Below, piece by piece: positions 12,051-28,300 of a DNA stretch of 64,000 nucleotides. The stretch spans positions 8,527,774 through 8,591,773 of the forward strand of contig NC_058513.1 of the NCBI RefSeq assembly GCF_020382885.2, given 5' to 3'. Numbering within the stretch: position 1 is the first letter of the stretch; every line of letters begins with the position of its first letter. Position numbers and translations under genes: made by a program. Source of the stretch: Scatophagus argus (Eukaryota > Chordata > Actinopteri > Scatophagidae). The notes beneath the pieces are model-generated. The model worked only from the letters and a program-made list of their open reading frames with translations. It made no database searches and was not told where the DNA came from.

Positions 12051-15000
12051 ATGAAGCTGATGACCGTGTTTCTGATTGTGTCTACCAACATTGTCTGTCT
12101 GCATGGAAATCCTGTCACAGGTTATGTCTCTGCCAGTGTTTTCGGGTTGGGATCGTACCTCATTTGTCGCTTGCTCTTCATGTTTTGTTTACTAATAGTG
12201 CACATGTGCAATGAAAAAATGACTGGTCACTGTAATTGTTCCTCCTCTCAGTATTTGGCTTCAAAGAAATCCCCTCATGAAGCCATTTTATTGAAAGTGA
12301 TAGGGTAGGGCACAAAATCAAAAAATGACTTCAGCTGAATGTAAGGCTCCACAGTCTGACTCACGCAAATGTATGTATTTGTTACTAAAAACACTGTTAG
12401 TTTAGGAAATGCCCACAGTTTTTGCTCAAAACGAGGGATGTGTTTTTCATCCCCCATTTCCATTTTCATCTTCCACTGAATTTTTTTAAAGAAGCAATTG
12501 CTTTGCATCTGGACAGGCGGAATAATTAGAGTGACCAGTAACGCTTTCGAAAATCTGGACGTGAGATTACTTTCAAGATAGACTTAAATATGTGAGCCTG
12601 TCTTTGGGAAATCAAACCAAATGAAGAAAAAAAAAACCCTAAAAATTCAAAGATAATAATTCAACCAAGGGGATCCATAGCTTAAATGAGGGCTCAGAAA
12701 ACATTTTTACCTTTGTGCATAATAACTTATTACAAACAATCTGTTTCAACTCTTCTGACACTCCTGTATATTTTTTCTTTCTTAGATGTAAAGCACAGTC
12801 TTCGCTGCGTCAACGACTACCTTTTAACCATCAACTGCTCCCTGAGCATCACCCCGTCAGCGCACACCTCAGGCAACAATAGCTCGTACTGGCTCACTTT
12901 CACAGAAACATTTGAACTGTGAGGCACTTCTTTTTTTTTTTACTGGGGTAAATTAATCATGGAAGACGTTAAATGTGATGATGAGAGTGCGTCTCATGAG
13001 TGTTTCCCTTCTTCTCATTGTGCAGAGAGGAATTTGTGTGTACGCTGACTAACACCAAAGAGGACTACTTCTGTTCTGTCAAAAAGCCCATTCTAGTGCC
13101 CGATCACCATTATGCAGAGACCTTTGTGGATTTAGACACCTTTGAAATCTCACTCTGCCACAACCAAAGTATTGGGTCTGAAACCTGTGAGGTGCTGGAT
13201 GAAGAATACACACCTGTGACAAACAGTAAGGAACATGCTGTTACGTCCTCGTGACAGAATAGAACACATTCATTCATATATTCAGAACAAATATGTCTGC
13301 CTCTTTACAAATCTGCCTTTGCTTTATCTTGATGTTTATTGTGTTTGTCTTGAATATGTCCTCTCATCAGTTAAACCAAACTCACCGTGCTGCCTCACAG
13401 TCAGCCACAACTCAAGTCAACACCACTTCACCTGGAAAAGTACCTACGAGGCATATAGTCCTTTCACCGGTCTGGTTGATAACCTGAAGTATCAGCTTGA
13501 TTACTACAAAAGAGGAGACAAGCATAATGTACGATTTGATCATGAAGAAGCAAGAATCGGGCGGTGGGGTTAAGAGATTTTGGGAGGTTTTTGGGAAACA
13601 GTTGTGGTCGGTTTGAGGTGAATCTATTGTCAAGTCAATGATCGATAACTGGATTCAGTCTAAAAAATGCAAATTGATGTGTTGAGCTGAAGAATAAAAC
13701 AGAAAATGTTTCAATGAACTTCAACTATAAAATGGACAAAAGTGTCTCGGTTAACCTGGCTGGATCAAGCTGTTAGGGGTTAAAGTCTGCATTTGTGCCC
13801 CCATCGAACATGTCTCTAGTTTACTCCAAAACTATTAAAGCACCCCTTAAACAGATTTTGACACAGGATCCCTCTTCAAAACAGCAAAAAAGATGAGAAT
13901 AAAATAAAAATGCAGGTGGACTGACCCTATTGATGTTGATAATAATACTATATTTCTCAAAAAAAAAAAAGAAAGAAAGAAATTAATCATATGACCAAAA
14001 CTCAGTTGACACCCACTGAAACAGGGGCTTTCAGGGCCCCTGGGGGTCAGCCAAGACACGAGAGTGCTGAACCTGGCACAGCTATGTGAAATGAAGCTGT
14101 TATTGGTTACCTCTAAGGTATGATAGGGTTTGTATGTCAGGAATAACTGAACACTTACAGCATGGGAATCAAAATCTTCTAAGACAGTTGAAAAGTTGAT
14201 TTGAAATTAATTGAACTGATTTGTTGATTGAGCACACACAGGACATTTCACTCCCTTTTACTTTCTACTTTCATGACATGCTACCTGTTTATTTCTTTCA
14301 GGTGATATCATGTGAAATTAATACCAACAGCATGAGCTTTTCTGTGGATGATGAAAAACTCGTACCAGACAGTGAATATGCTGCCAGAGTGCGGTCCAGT
14401 CCTAATCAGGCTTTTTACAAGGGAAACTGGAGCGACTGGTCCTCTGAGTTTCACTGGAAGACTCCAAAACAACCAGCTGAGAAAGCAGGTACTTCCAAAT
14501 GATCCACATCTATCATGTGTATTCCAAAGTTCACCCCCGACCCTAACCACTGTTTTTTTCCTCTCCTGGATTCAAGTCCATACCAATCTCCCTTCAAACC
14601 CATTTGTTTCAGGACTGGCCCAAGTGTTCATCCCCTTATGCGTGATGGTGCCGCTTGTCTTACTTCTGTGCTACGTTCCAGTTAAAAAGTAAGGCCCTCC
14701 TCCAGCTTTTCACTTCTCAGCAAATGCCAATTCGCAGTACTTCCAATTCCATTTCCTCCAAACTAAATGTTATCTTTATATTCCTGGCAATTACAGATGG
14801 AGGCAAAGTGCCTTCATACCAACACCGGCACCCTATTTCCACACCCTGTACAATGAATGCCAGGGAGATTTCAAGGTAAGTTGAGCTTGTCACATAATGA
14901 AAAGGTCTCACAGCAATGTCCCTAAACAATGGTTGTATTTACAGAGTTGGGTAGTCACACTTGGTAAAACGGCTGACGTGCTGGAGGCAGAGGAAACACT

Positions 15001-15361
15001 CCAAATCGACACACTGACCAAATGCACAGAAATCCAGAAAGACTGTCAGCCCCAGTTTCACCACCAATTATCAGAGGGCAGTACGTACACCAATGTATCT
15101 GACCCAGGCTGCGATACCTTTCTCATGGGCACCCCGTATGCCGTGAGCACCATGGCTCCTCCATCAGCTGCAGGGAGCTCACTGAACAGCCTGATCCTCA
15201 GCTCACAGTCAGGGAGCCCTGCTGAGGGAGACTCGGGGTGCTGGCTCTGCAGCCCCACATCCCTGGGGAGGGACCAACCCTTTTACTGTAATGAGTACTG
15301 CACCCTGAGCGCCTTCCAGCAGAGCAGTCCAGACACCGCAGAGCACCACAGGAGCCTGTAA
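12051..15361 (+). CDS. il21r: Interleukin-21 receptor, 439 aa
   Basis: Eight exons join in phase: 12051-12120, 12786-12918, 13026-13225, 13371-13528, 14302-14488, 14613-14688, 14797-14875 and 14945-15361. The start MKLMTVFLIVSTNIVCLHG is a signal peptide; the earlier in-frame ATGs at 12006 and 12027 lack one. The ectodomain has two fibronectin III-like modules with paired cysteines and the class I cytokine receptor motif WSDWS (residues 230-234). One transmembrane helix follows at about 252-270. The cytoplasmic start IPTPAPYFHTLYNECQGDFKSWV matches IL21R box 1 (282-289) closely, which separates it from IL4R and IL2RB. The tail has tyrosines in YTNVS, YAVST and NEYCTL (Tyr419). In mammals the protein pairs with the common gamma chain and signals through JAK1 and STAT3 in lymphocytes. 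Exons follow the family pattern of two per module, then a membrane exon, a box 1 exon and a long last exon. Confidence 0.93.
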
Positions 15362-15834
15362 ATGAAATCCTGCCTCACAGGGATGATCGGCGTGGATGCC
15401 ATCACCGAAGCATAAGCTGTGTGTGCATTTGTATGTAGTAATTACACAGTAAAATAGTTTGAAGTTGAATTTTACATAATGTTGGGCCTAAAAATTTGAA
15501 TTTACAAATAAACAAAGGGAAACGTAATGCATCAAAACACTCCAACTGCTTTAAATGAGACAACTACAGTAAATGATATTTGTGTTGACAGTGCATAGAG
15601 ATATTTGACCTTTGTTGTTATGTAGGGACCTCTTTTATTTGTAAACTCTTTCCATAGCATTATGCATAATAGACAATATTAATTGTATCAATTCTTGCTT
15701 GCGTAAAACAAATTGTGTAAAGAAATTGCAAAAAAAAATAAATAAAATAAAATAAAAAAAATTCTGACTTAAAAATCTAGTTTGCTTTGTTACTGAAAAG
15801 ATGAAGCTAAATTTTGTATATATTTTACTCATTT

Positions 15835-15872
15835 AATAAAGAATATGCAAACATTTTGTAGAAAGTTTTATT
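15835..15872. terminator. Convergent polyadenylation signals of il21r (+) and ube2i (-)
   Basis: AATAAA on the plus strand at 15835-15840 would serve il21r. TTTATT at 15867-15872 is AATAAA on the minus strand and would serve ube2i. The two signals face each other across 26 bases, so the mature 3' ends are expected to overlap by some tens of bases. Confidence 0.65.
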
Positions 15873-16563
15873 TACGCCAACACATACATGAACAAAGCAC
15901 CATATAACCTTAAAGTCTGATACAGAAGTAAGCCTACTTGCCTCAGTCATCATGGCCATTTTTATTTATTCCATAGCAAACACTCTGAATAACAAAAAGA
16001 CAGCCAAGGCAGCAGATTCTATCATATATTACAGCATGCTGAATAGAAAACCTGGGAAAGAATTAGACAGAGCCATCTAGAGACACTAGTGAGATACAAC
16101 AGTATAAAAGTGCCATTCATTATACAGCAGTTGAAATACTGACAATGAAATAAGCTAATTTTACATTAGGGAAAATAAAGGGGGAAACAAAGGAATAGAC
16201 CCTGTGAAAGAGCAAAATAAAACAAAGACATTTTCTTCCTTGAACATTGATGACAGCCAGCTTGCATGGAGTTGATGAAACTGGTACCGAGCTGTGTCCC
16301 TTGCACCACATAAGACAATGTTTAAAAAGAAATGACCAGGGTGCTGAAGCACCCACCCTCTCCCAGTATTATGCGCCAACTGGCAATTAAGAACAAAAAA
16401 ATGATAGGTCAAAGGAGAACGGATGGCACAGAATGTGTGGAGTTTAAATAGAAGTCTTTAAGCAAGTCCTGATGTGAGAGGAGCACATTCATTGAGAGAC
16501 TGAGCGGGGAGGTGATTCTTGTTAAACCCATTCCTTCTGCCGCAGAGGAGCGAGTCTTTGCTC
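15873..16563 (-). other. ube2i: ube2i 3'UTR
   Basis: This sequence lies between the ube2i stop codon and its likely polyadenylation signal. No exon or repeat was recognised in it. Short minus-strand open frames here show no family motif. Confidence 0.6.
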
Positions 16564-21070
<4,507 letters not shown>

Positions 21071-22022
21071 CGTCTTTGCTTAAATAGCCCTAGGAAGATC
21101 AGGCTGCGCGTTTGTTCTTAATAGTCTGTGTTTTCAGTGTTCTTTTAACTGAAGATGATTCCGCCGAAAGATTTGGCTGGCTGAATTGGCTGTTTGTTAG
21201 GTTCCATTTCACTCGAGCAGGAAAAGCTCTGCTGTTAGTACATCACAAGCACATTTAATTTAATTCTTGCATTGGTGAAGATCATCTTTACTTTGTGGTT
21301 GGTTCTCTTCGCTCATGCGCTGTTCCGGTTTGAAAACAAACGAATGTCTCGTTATTTCATGCGAAAGGCGCATTTTATTACGAGGATTATCTGCTATCTG
21401 ACATCCGGTCATTTAAACCGTTTGCAGATGTATAAAATGAAACGTAGTTTTCTCGTTTCATATATCGCCAATGCCCAAGCACGAGCTATCATTCTAGCAA
21501 ACGCAGATGGATTTCTATCTTCTACAATATAACATCTTTGCCGAGACGAAAGACCGTTAACTCAAATGATTACGTTTGACAAAACTCATGTTACAACGTG
21601 TGCAATTGGCAAAAGATTTAGGGTCAGTCGAACTTGACATTTTGGCTGATAACCATATATTCATAAACTGTTTTATTTTACCGTGTAAATGAACGAAAAA
21701 AAATATCGTCTACATTTAGACAGGCATTTTGAAAGGCGACTATGCCACAGCAACATGTTTTGAGCAGACAGCACAAGAGGGCGCTATTTATCAAAAATAA
21801 TAGGAATTTGTCACCATGTCTTAACCATGTATTGTTATGGTCCGACGAGGGTAGAGACACTTCAGTTTGACCTGAGTGTCTGATGTGAATACTGATCATT
21901 ACAAAAAGCTAATTGTATCTATACTATTGTGTAGGAGAAGAGAGTGTAAAATTAAAATAAATAATTTACTTTCTGGCAGAGCCGTGGATACAAAACACAC
22001 AAAACAGATAAGCACACATGAA
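21071..22022. other. Intergenic stretch between ube2i and the KCTD5 3' end
   Basis: No coding exon is convincing on either strand. An open frame at 21272-21532 begins with GTG and shows no family motif. A possible divergent transcript from the ube2i promoter cannot be judged by eye. Confidence 0.5.
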
Positions 22023-25000
22023 TGACAACATTTTTATTGAGTTTACTTTGCAAGACCATATAGATCTATCCCCTTAACCTCATACTTACTTTGTATATTT
22101 TTAACATTGCATAAGATCATATAGAAGTGATCTATGTAGTGATATGAGAACCATATTCATTGATGTAATTGCTAGATTGAGGAAAAATGACACATTCTTT
22201 CCCTCTGATTACAAGTGTGATCATCTTCAATCATGCATTACAGTGGTCTGTGGCTTATGACTTGAATGCAAAACAAACTGGGCACTTAAGTATTAGGCTA
22301 CAGATTTGATAAGTTTGTCCATCACATGAAATGATTATCAATGCCAAATGCTCAACCAGACAACATGTGTGTGAAGGGCATCAAGGTAATGTAGCTGCTA
22401 AAGTGGAAAGGTTAAACACCTCAGACCAGAGTATATCAAATGAGCTCTCAACTGAACCAAGCAAATCAAACACAAAAACATATTAAAACTCATTGCAGAA
22501 AAAGTCTCAAAAGAAGACTCAAATAAATTTTTGCTCTGAGCCAACGTAGGTAAGTTTCATCCTATTAAAAGTGAGCATGCCACGAGAAAGGGCGGAAAGC
22601 AAGATTGTCTGCAACGCTCAAGCATAGGCCGTCAGAAACGGATGGAGTATCTCATCGGTCGGCATGTCTGTGAATATCAGTTCATGTGGAGTGGGGAGTG
22701 CTAGTTTCCATTTGTGCAGTCACACAGGTTAGGTGAATGTTAACGTGTGCGAGGGAGTGCAAGACAGTACATAATTGGAAGGCTTCAGAATACTATAGCA
22801 AATGTAAACATAGCCTAGCTCTGGCAGGAAATCCAGTCTACTTTGAGTGAACCTCTTTGCAGATGTCAAATTTTGCACTTTAAAAGCCCTTGTGTGTGCT
22901 TGTGTGTATATATATGTGTATATCTATATCAAAACATGCATCCATACTTGTTTTCCAGACAATATAAAAATTGTTTTAGTCAAGTGTACATGTGAGTAAA
23001 TGGAGGTTTGTGTGTCGTTAACAAGTCTGTATGTACAAAGTGTGCCAGCATTAAGAAAAGTTTACTCATCCCTGACACTAAGATTAATGTGTACAATACA
23101 CATAAGACATTGGATTTTGGTCATTGGGAAAAAGGCAACACTAAATGATTACTTGTGAATGAAATATCCAACCTATCAAAACCACACATCAAACCTGAAA
23201 ACAACTTTCTATAAAAAAAAAAAGTGTTCTAAAATGCAGTATTTACATTAACAACATTACAGGCTTATAAGCAATGTGCACAGTGTTGTTTTCCACTGTA
23301 GTGCTTGTAATGCTGTGTACGAAATTTCAACAAGTCAAAATGCTTAGTAGAATCTATCACAATGCAGGAAAAAATACATTTGTTTTTTGTTTTTTTTTTT
23401 GAATGTAACAGTCAACTTCATAGCCAGCCAAGTATAGCTTTGTTATTAGTTATCAAAACATGTTCCAGGCATGTTCTCAGTGAAAGACACCATATTCAGC
23501 ATCAGCTGTTTCAAACCTAACTCAGAAACCTCTAGAGTCCTGTACAAACAATGTAAAACACAAGTTAACATTGTCAAGATTTTCTCATTTTTAAAGATCC
23601 AGTAATAAACAACTTCCATTCAAAGTTGTGTTTTCTATACAGTGTACAAAACGTGCAGTTTTTTTTAAGAGTTAAATATTAATATTGAATTTGGATTATT
23701 TACATCAAAACAAAATCCTCTGGATATGAACAGAAAGCACTTCATCACTGCCTTCAAACAGTTCCCATTCCCAAACCTCCCACAACACAAAAACTTACCC
23801 TAACAAAAAAAACAAACAACTTCAAAACAAGATGTTCCCTCAAGCATTCAAAATAAACTAATTCAAGAAAACTGAGAAGTCAGTGGGGAAAATAAAATAA
23901 TAAAAAAAGATGTCACTGTCTCATGGATGTCTTTTCCGACAGGAAACAGTATGCCACTGGAGGACACAGATGTTTAAAAAAAATAATGTCACTGTAAAAC
24001 AGAATTCACATTTGAAACATCTTTGATGATTTGGCAGTTAACTTTAGACTTATGAACATGAGGAGATCCCAAACTACATTAGAAGATAAAAAACAAAAAA
24101 AATCTGGCAGATTAAACGAGCACTTAACAAAATTTAGATGGCAATTTTACTTTTATTTCATAACTAAAAATAAGCGTTTGCAGAAGCAGCAGATATCTTA
24201 CTTTGAAACAATATTTTAAATGAACCTGTGCGGTTATAGGCGTGTCTAATACTTCAAAGTTCCATTCTTATAGAAAAGTAAGTGAACTTCCTGAATATAT
24301 AATTACTTGATCCCAGAGCACACAATGGCTGTATCTGTTGTTTCGTGCATTACACTAAGGTTGTAAGATAGAGTACACGATTCAGCAAGAAGCTACACAA
24401 GCAACACATTTACTTCTCAAGCCATGAAAGCGAACAGTAAAGTATGTTGCATTGTGACATTTCTGTTAGGTAGTTATTTCTGCTGCTTCTCTGAAGGTAG
24501 TGTACTTAGTGAAAATTCATACTTCTGTTCATTACTGGTATCTTCCTCAGCACTGATAAGGGTTTTGTAAAAGTGATAAATTACCTAATGCCCCTTTATT
24601 TACAGTATCAAATAACTGACATTTTTGTTCACATAGTTTTCAACCTTGTCTGAGAGTGTGATTGTTCCTCTTAGAAACAGTTTACTTTGAAACATATTTT
24701 CAGAAGCTGTTCACTGTTTCAAAAACCATCAGAAAAGTATAGCTGGGATCCTCATGATCACAAATCTCGACGTAACTGTTTGAAATCTTTGGGAAAATAT
24801 TTAATCGATTTGTTTTTTGTTTTTTTTTAGGGTGAATTTCACATTTAATAGCCTCTCTCTTAATAAATGCATGATTCCCTTCTTAACATCTCTACAGAAT
24901 GATTTTTAGTTTGATACTTCTGAGTTACAAAGACCACACTGATCCCTTACCAGACCCTTGAGTTGGAGGATATAAGAATTAACTCGATAGATGACCCTGA

Positions 25001-25308
25001 GTGAATCATTGGCCTTGTATGATGATGGCCATATTTTATAGCATAAAACATATGTAGATTGCAATTTCTTACTTTCAATTACAAAAAAAAAAATTGCCGC
25101 TAATTAAAAAAAAAAAGGTCCAGTTCAAATCTACAGGCACAAATTGTCAGTAAACAGACTTATTTACATCAAGAAATAAAAACAAAAACGGAGGGAAAAC
25201 ACAAAAAAATGCACACCCCCCCTTTAAATCTCCATTGTGCCAAACGTTCTTTCACAAAGATGATATGTTTGCATCATAACACCTGGAGCTCATAATACTG
25301 AGTCCTCT
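22023..25308 (-). other. kctd5: Long KCTD5 3'UTR (about 3.3 kb)
   Basis: The region follows the stop codon of the standard KCTD5 last exon. A minus-strand AATAAA (TTTATT on the plus strand, near 22031) lies at its far end. It is AT-rich and free of coding signal. A long, AU-rich 3'UTR suggests post-transcriptional control, but no specific microRNA site is claimed. Several A-runs and TG-runs are present, for example near 22895-22930. Confidence 0.55.
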
Positions 25309-28300
25309 TCACATTCGGGAACCCCTTTCCTGAAGAATCTGCAGAGACCAGAAAATAAGCGAATAAAGCAACACATTAAAAACAAAAGTCATCTTGTACC
25401 TGACTCTGTACAGTCCTCTTTATTTCACTACTTACAGTCAGTGTATACATTTTTTGACCAAAGCACTTACTCCTGCCACAGTACACGTTCTCCCAGGCAG
25501 GGGAACGCATACATGTACTGTACGTGCAGGATGAATCAAACATGCTGAACAGGGTGCAGAGACAAAGGGAAAAGCTTGCATAAGTGTGGAAAATAAAGCG
25601 TTGCGCCAGAGACTATGCAGTATGTGGTTGTAAGGCCAATTCTGGGTAAGCTCATGGAGCAGAAATGCTTGTCTGTTGCGATCAACCTTGGTACTGGGAA
25701 GACATGCTGCTGAAACTAACCACAGCTCCCCCAGGAGTTACGAATTGCCAAAGAGATGAAGGGCAAAATTCAAACTGAGAGCCTTATCAAGGTTACAGAA
25801 CTAATAATAGTCAAAATTACCAACCATTTTCTATATCAAGTACATTCAGCATGTCACTGAAAAGTATGAGAGATGAACCTCACTCAGAAGCTAAAGAAAT
25901 GTAACTGAGAACAATAGTTTGCAAAAAGAAGTCTGATTGTATTTAAGTTTATTGGAATGTTAGCTTATTATCATTTGATTTATTACTCACTGGTTGACAG
26001 CTCCTTTAGTCCAAATATGGTCAAGGAGAAAATACCAAATTTGAGGCTTCAAAATGGCCAAGGAACCAATGAGTAACGTTGTGTGGGCTACGTCCAGTTC
26101 TTTTATACAGTGTATGGATTGATATCAAGTTTTGTCTTCAGGCCACCTTGCATTAATGATTTGACCTTTTTCTCAAATCGGTGCTCTTTAAGCAACACTT
26201 CAACTGCTACTACCTTTTGACAATGAAATGGACAAAGGGAGCACAGAAACCCTTCTACACTTAAAATGTCATTGAATGAGGGACAATGAGTCAAACTGCA
26301 GCAGCTGATGATTCAGCATGCCCTCCATTAACCAAGGCTGTGATCATGACAATAATTACAAGGGTCTTATTTACACTACTGAAACAAATGGAGCTCTTCC
26401 ATCTGGTTTCAAAGACAGCTTCACCTGCAAGGAAAGCTCCACCAGTCTCAGCACGAACCATCTGGTTTTTGATCTAGCTTTGGCTTGTAGGAGGCCAAAG
26501 CTGATTTTCAACCTGTCTTCAGTCACTTCACCCTGGTTTAAGCATATTATCAGCTCAGGCAGTCTTTGAAAGCAAATGTGAACAAAGTTTTCAGCAGTGT
26601 AAACTGCATCAAAGGGGCACAGGGAAGAAAGAGAGGGACAAACTAAGGAGGCGTGGTGGAGGGACTACGAGCACTTGAGTGCTCACCAGTGAGTCATAAG
26701 TGCTCAACTCTAATCAGAGTCATTCATTTCATAATCCGTCTCTTCGTCCTCGCTCTGAGCAACATGCAGCATGCAGACAGCACAGAAGAAGACAAGAAAG
26801 GCATGGTGTAAAATAACGGAAATGAATGCAGGTGTAAAAATGTTGGAAAGGAGAAAAATAAAACCAATGGGTTATGTTCACGGGGATTCACATTAATCAA
26901 ACTACATTTAGAGTCTATGGAAAAATCCAAGCAAACAAGAACAAATGTTATCCAAGGACACCTTGTTCCTACCACCCTTAATTCAGATGTGACAATTGAT
27001 TTCTACAAAAAGGACCCATAATTTTAGATTTCAGCTCTTAATAGTAACATTAAATCAATCATACTCAAGGATAAGGTGCCCCTGGAAACAACAGCAACCA
27101 AGAGCCTGCTCCCTCTATACACATGCTTGAAAGATGCACTGGTAGTGTTTAATCTTCCTACTGAAGCAAACAACAACAGGAATATAAGTTTAACAATGTG
27201 CTTTTTCACGTGCAGTTGCCTTTAAGGAGTGGAGGCACCCATGGAGAGTAGGTGTTGGGAGTTTGAATTCCTCAGGGCATGCCTACTGCTTCGCTCCCAA
27301 AGCCCTTGAGAAAATGACAGACCTTGCCAATGGCAGCACTAATCTGCAGACCTGTGCTTTCTTAAAGCCCCTCACAAGGATGATAGATAGATAGAAAGAT
27401 ATCCTTTATTAATCCCAGCCTGGGAAATTTCACAAAATGATGCTGTTTAGAGAATTTTTTTTCTCATTTCAGGTCAAACATAAGATAAATTTCAACAACT
27501 GGTTAGTTTGGTTAGAGATATATCGAAATGAATGCCTAATTGTCTTTATTTCTACATTTTTCTACAGACATCTACATTTACTCTGACTAACTCTCTATAA
27601 CTTGTGGTTATAGACGAGTCCTGTTTTTTTTTTTTTCTTTTTGAAAACACTGGAGGACTGAATATTCACAATGTTCTCCTTCATAGAGGTTTCTCATCAA
27701 TAAATCAGAGGTGCTTTCAGTCCCCTGGTGGTATGTTCATAAATGCAGTGCATTTAAAACATCCACAGGCCATCACTCACAGATGTTTGCTATGGACGGC
27801 TTTTCAACCCCTCCCCCTCCCAACACACACACACACACACACACACTCTTACCTTAGCCTTCTCACTAGGCTCACTGTTTGTCCCGTATGATTGATTATG
27901 CAGCTCCTTGGAGACTACGCACAGGAACTCGGCTTGGTCTTCGTTTCCGTAGTTGTAAGAGGAGCCTATGCTGACCAGCTAGAAAGACATGAGAGCAGAG
28001 CACAGAGGAAGAACAAGCCTTAGACTGATGAATAAGTAGAGGCGAAAACTTGTTTACTCATGGTGGGGAAAACAGAGGTAGGGAGACACTAAAAGTAATG
28101 TTGAAAAAAAAAAAAAAGAAAAAAAGATTGACAACAAATCAAAAAGCACAGAGTCTACAGGTTCCTGCAATTAAACCAGCTCAAAATACCTCATACAGAC
28201 AAATTTAACTATGGCTTGTTTAATTCTTACTCTTAACTTGCTGAACTTAACTTTGATTAATTATCTTTTTTGGCAGGTGGGAGTAACACAAAAGTGCGCT

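Noticed and set aside
21272-21532. An 86-codon plus-strand frame upstream of ube2i
   Set aside because: It starts with GTG, has no family motif, and lies in intergenic sequence without splice support.
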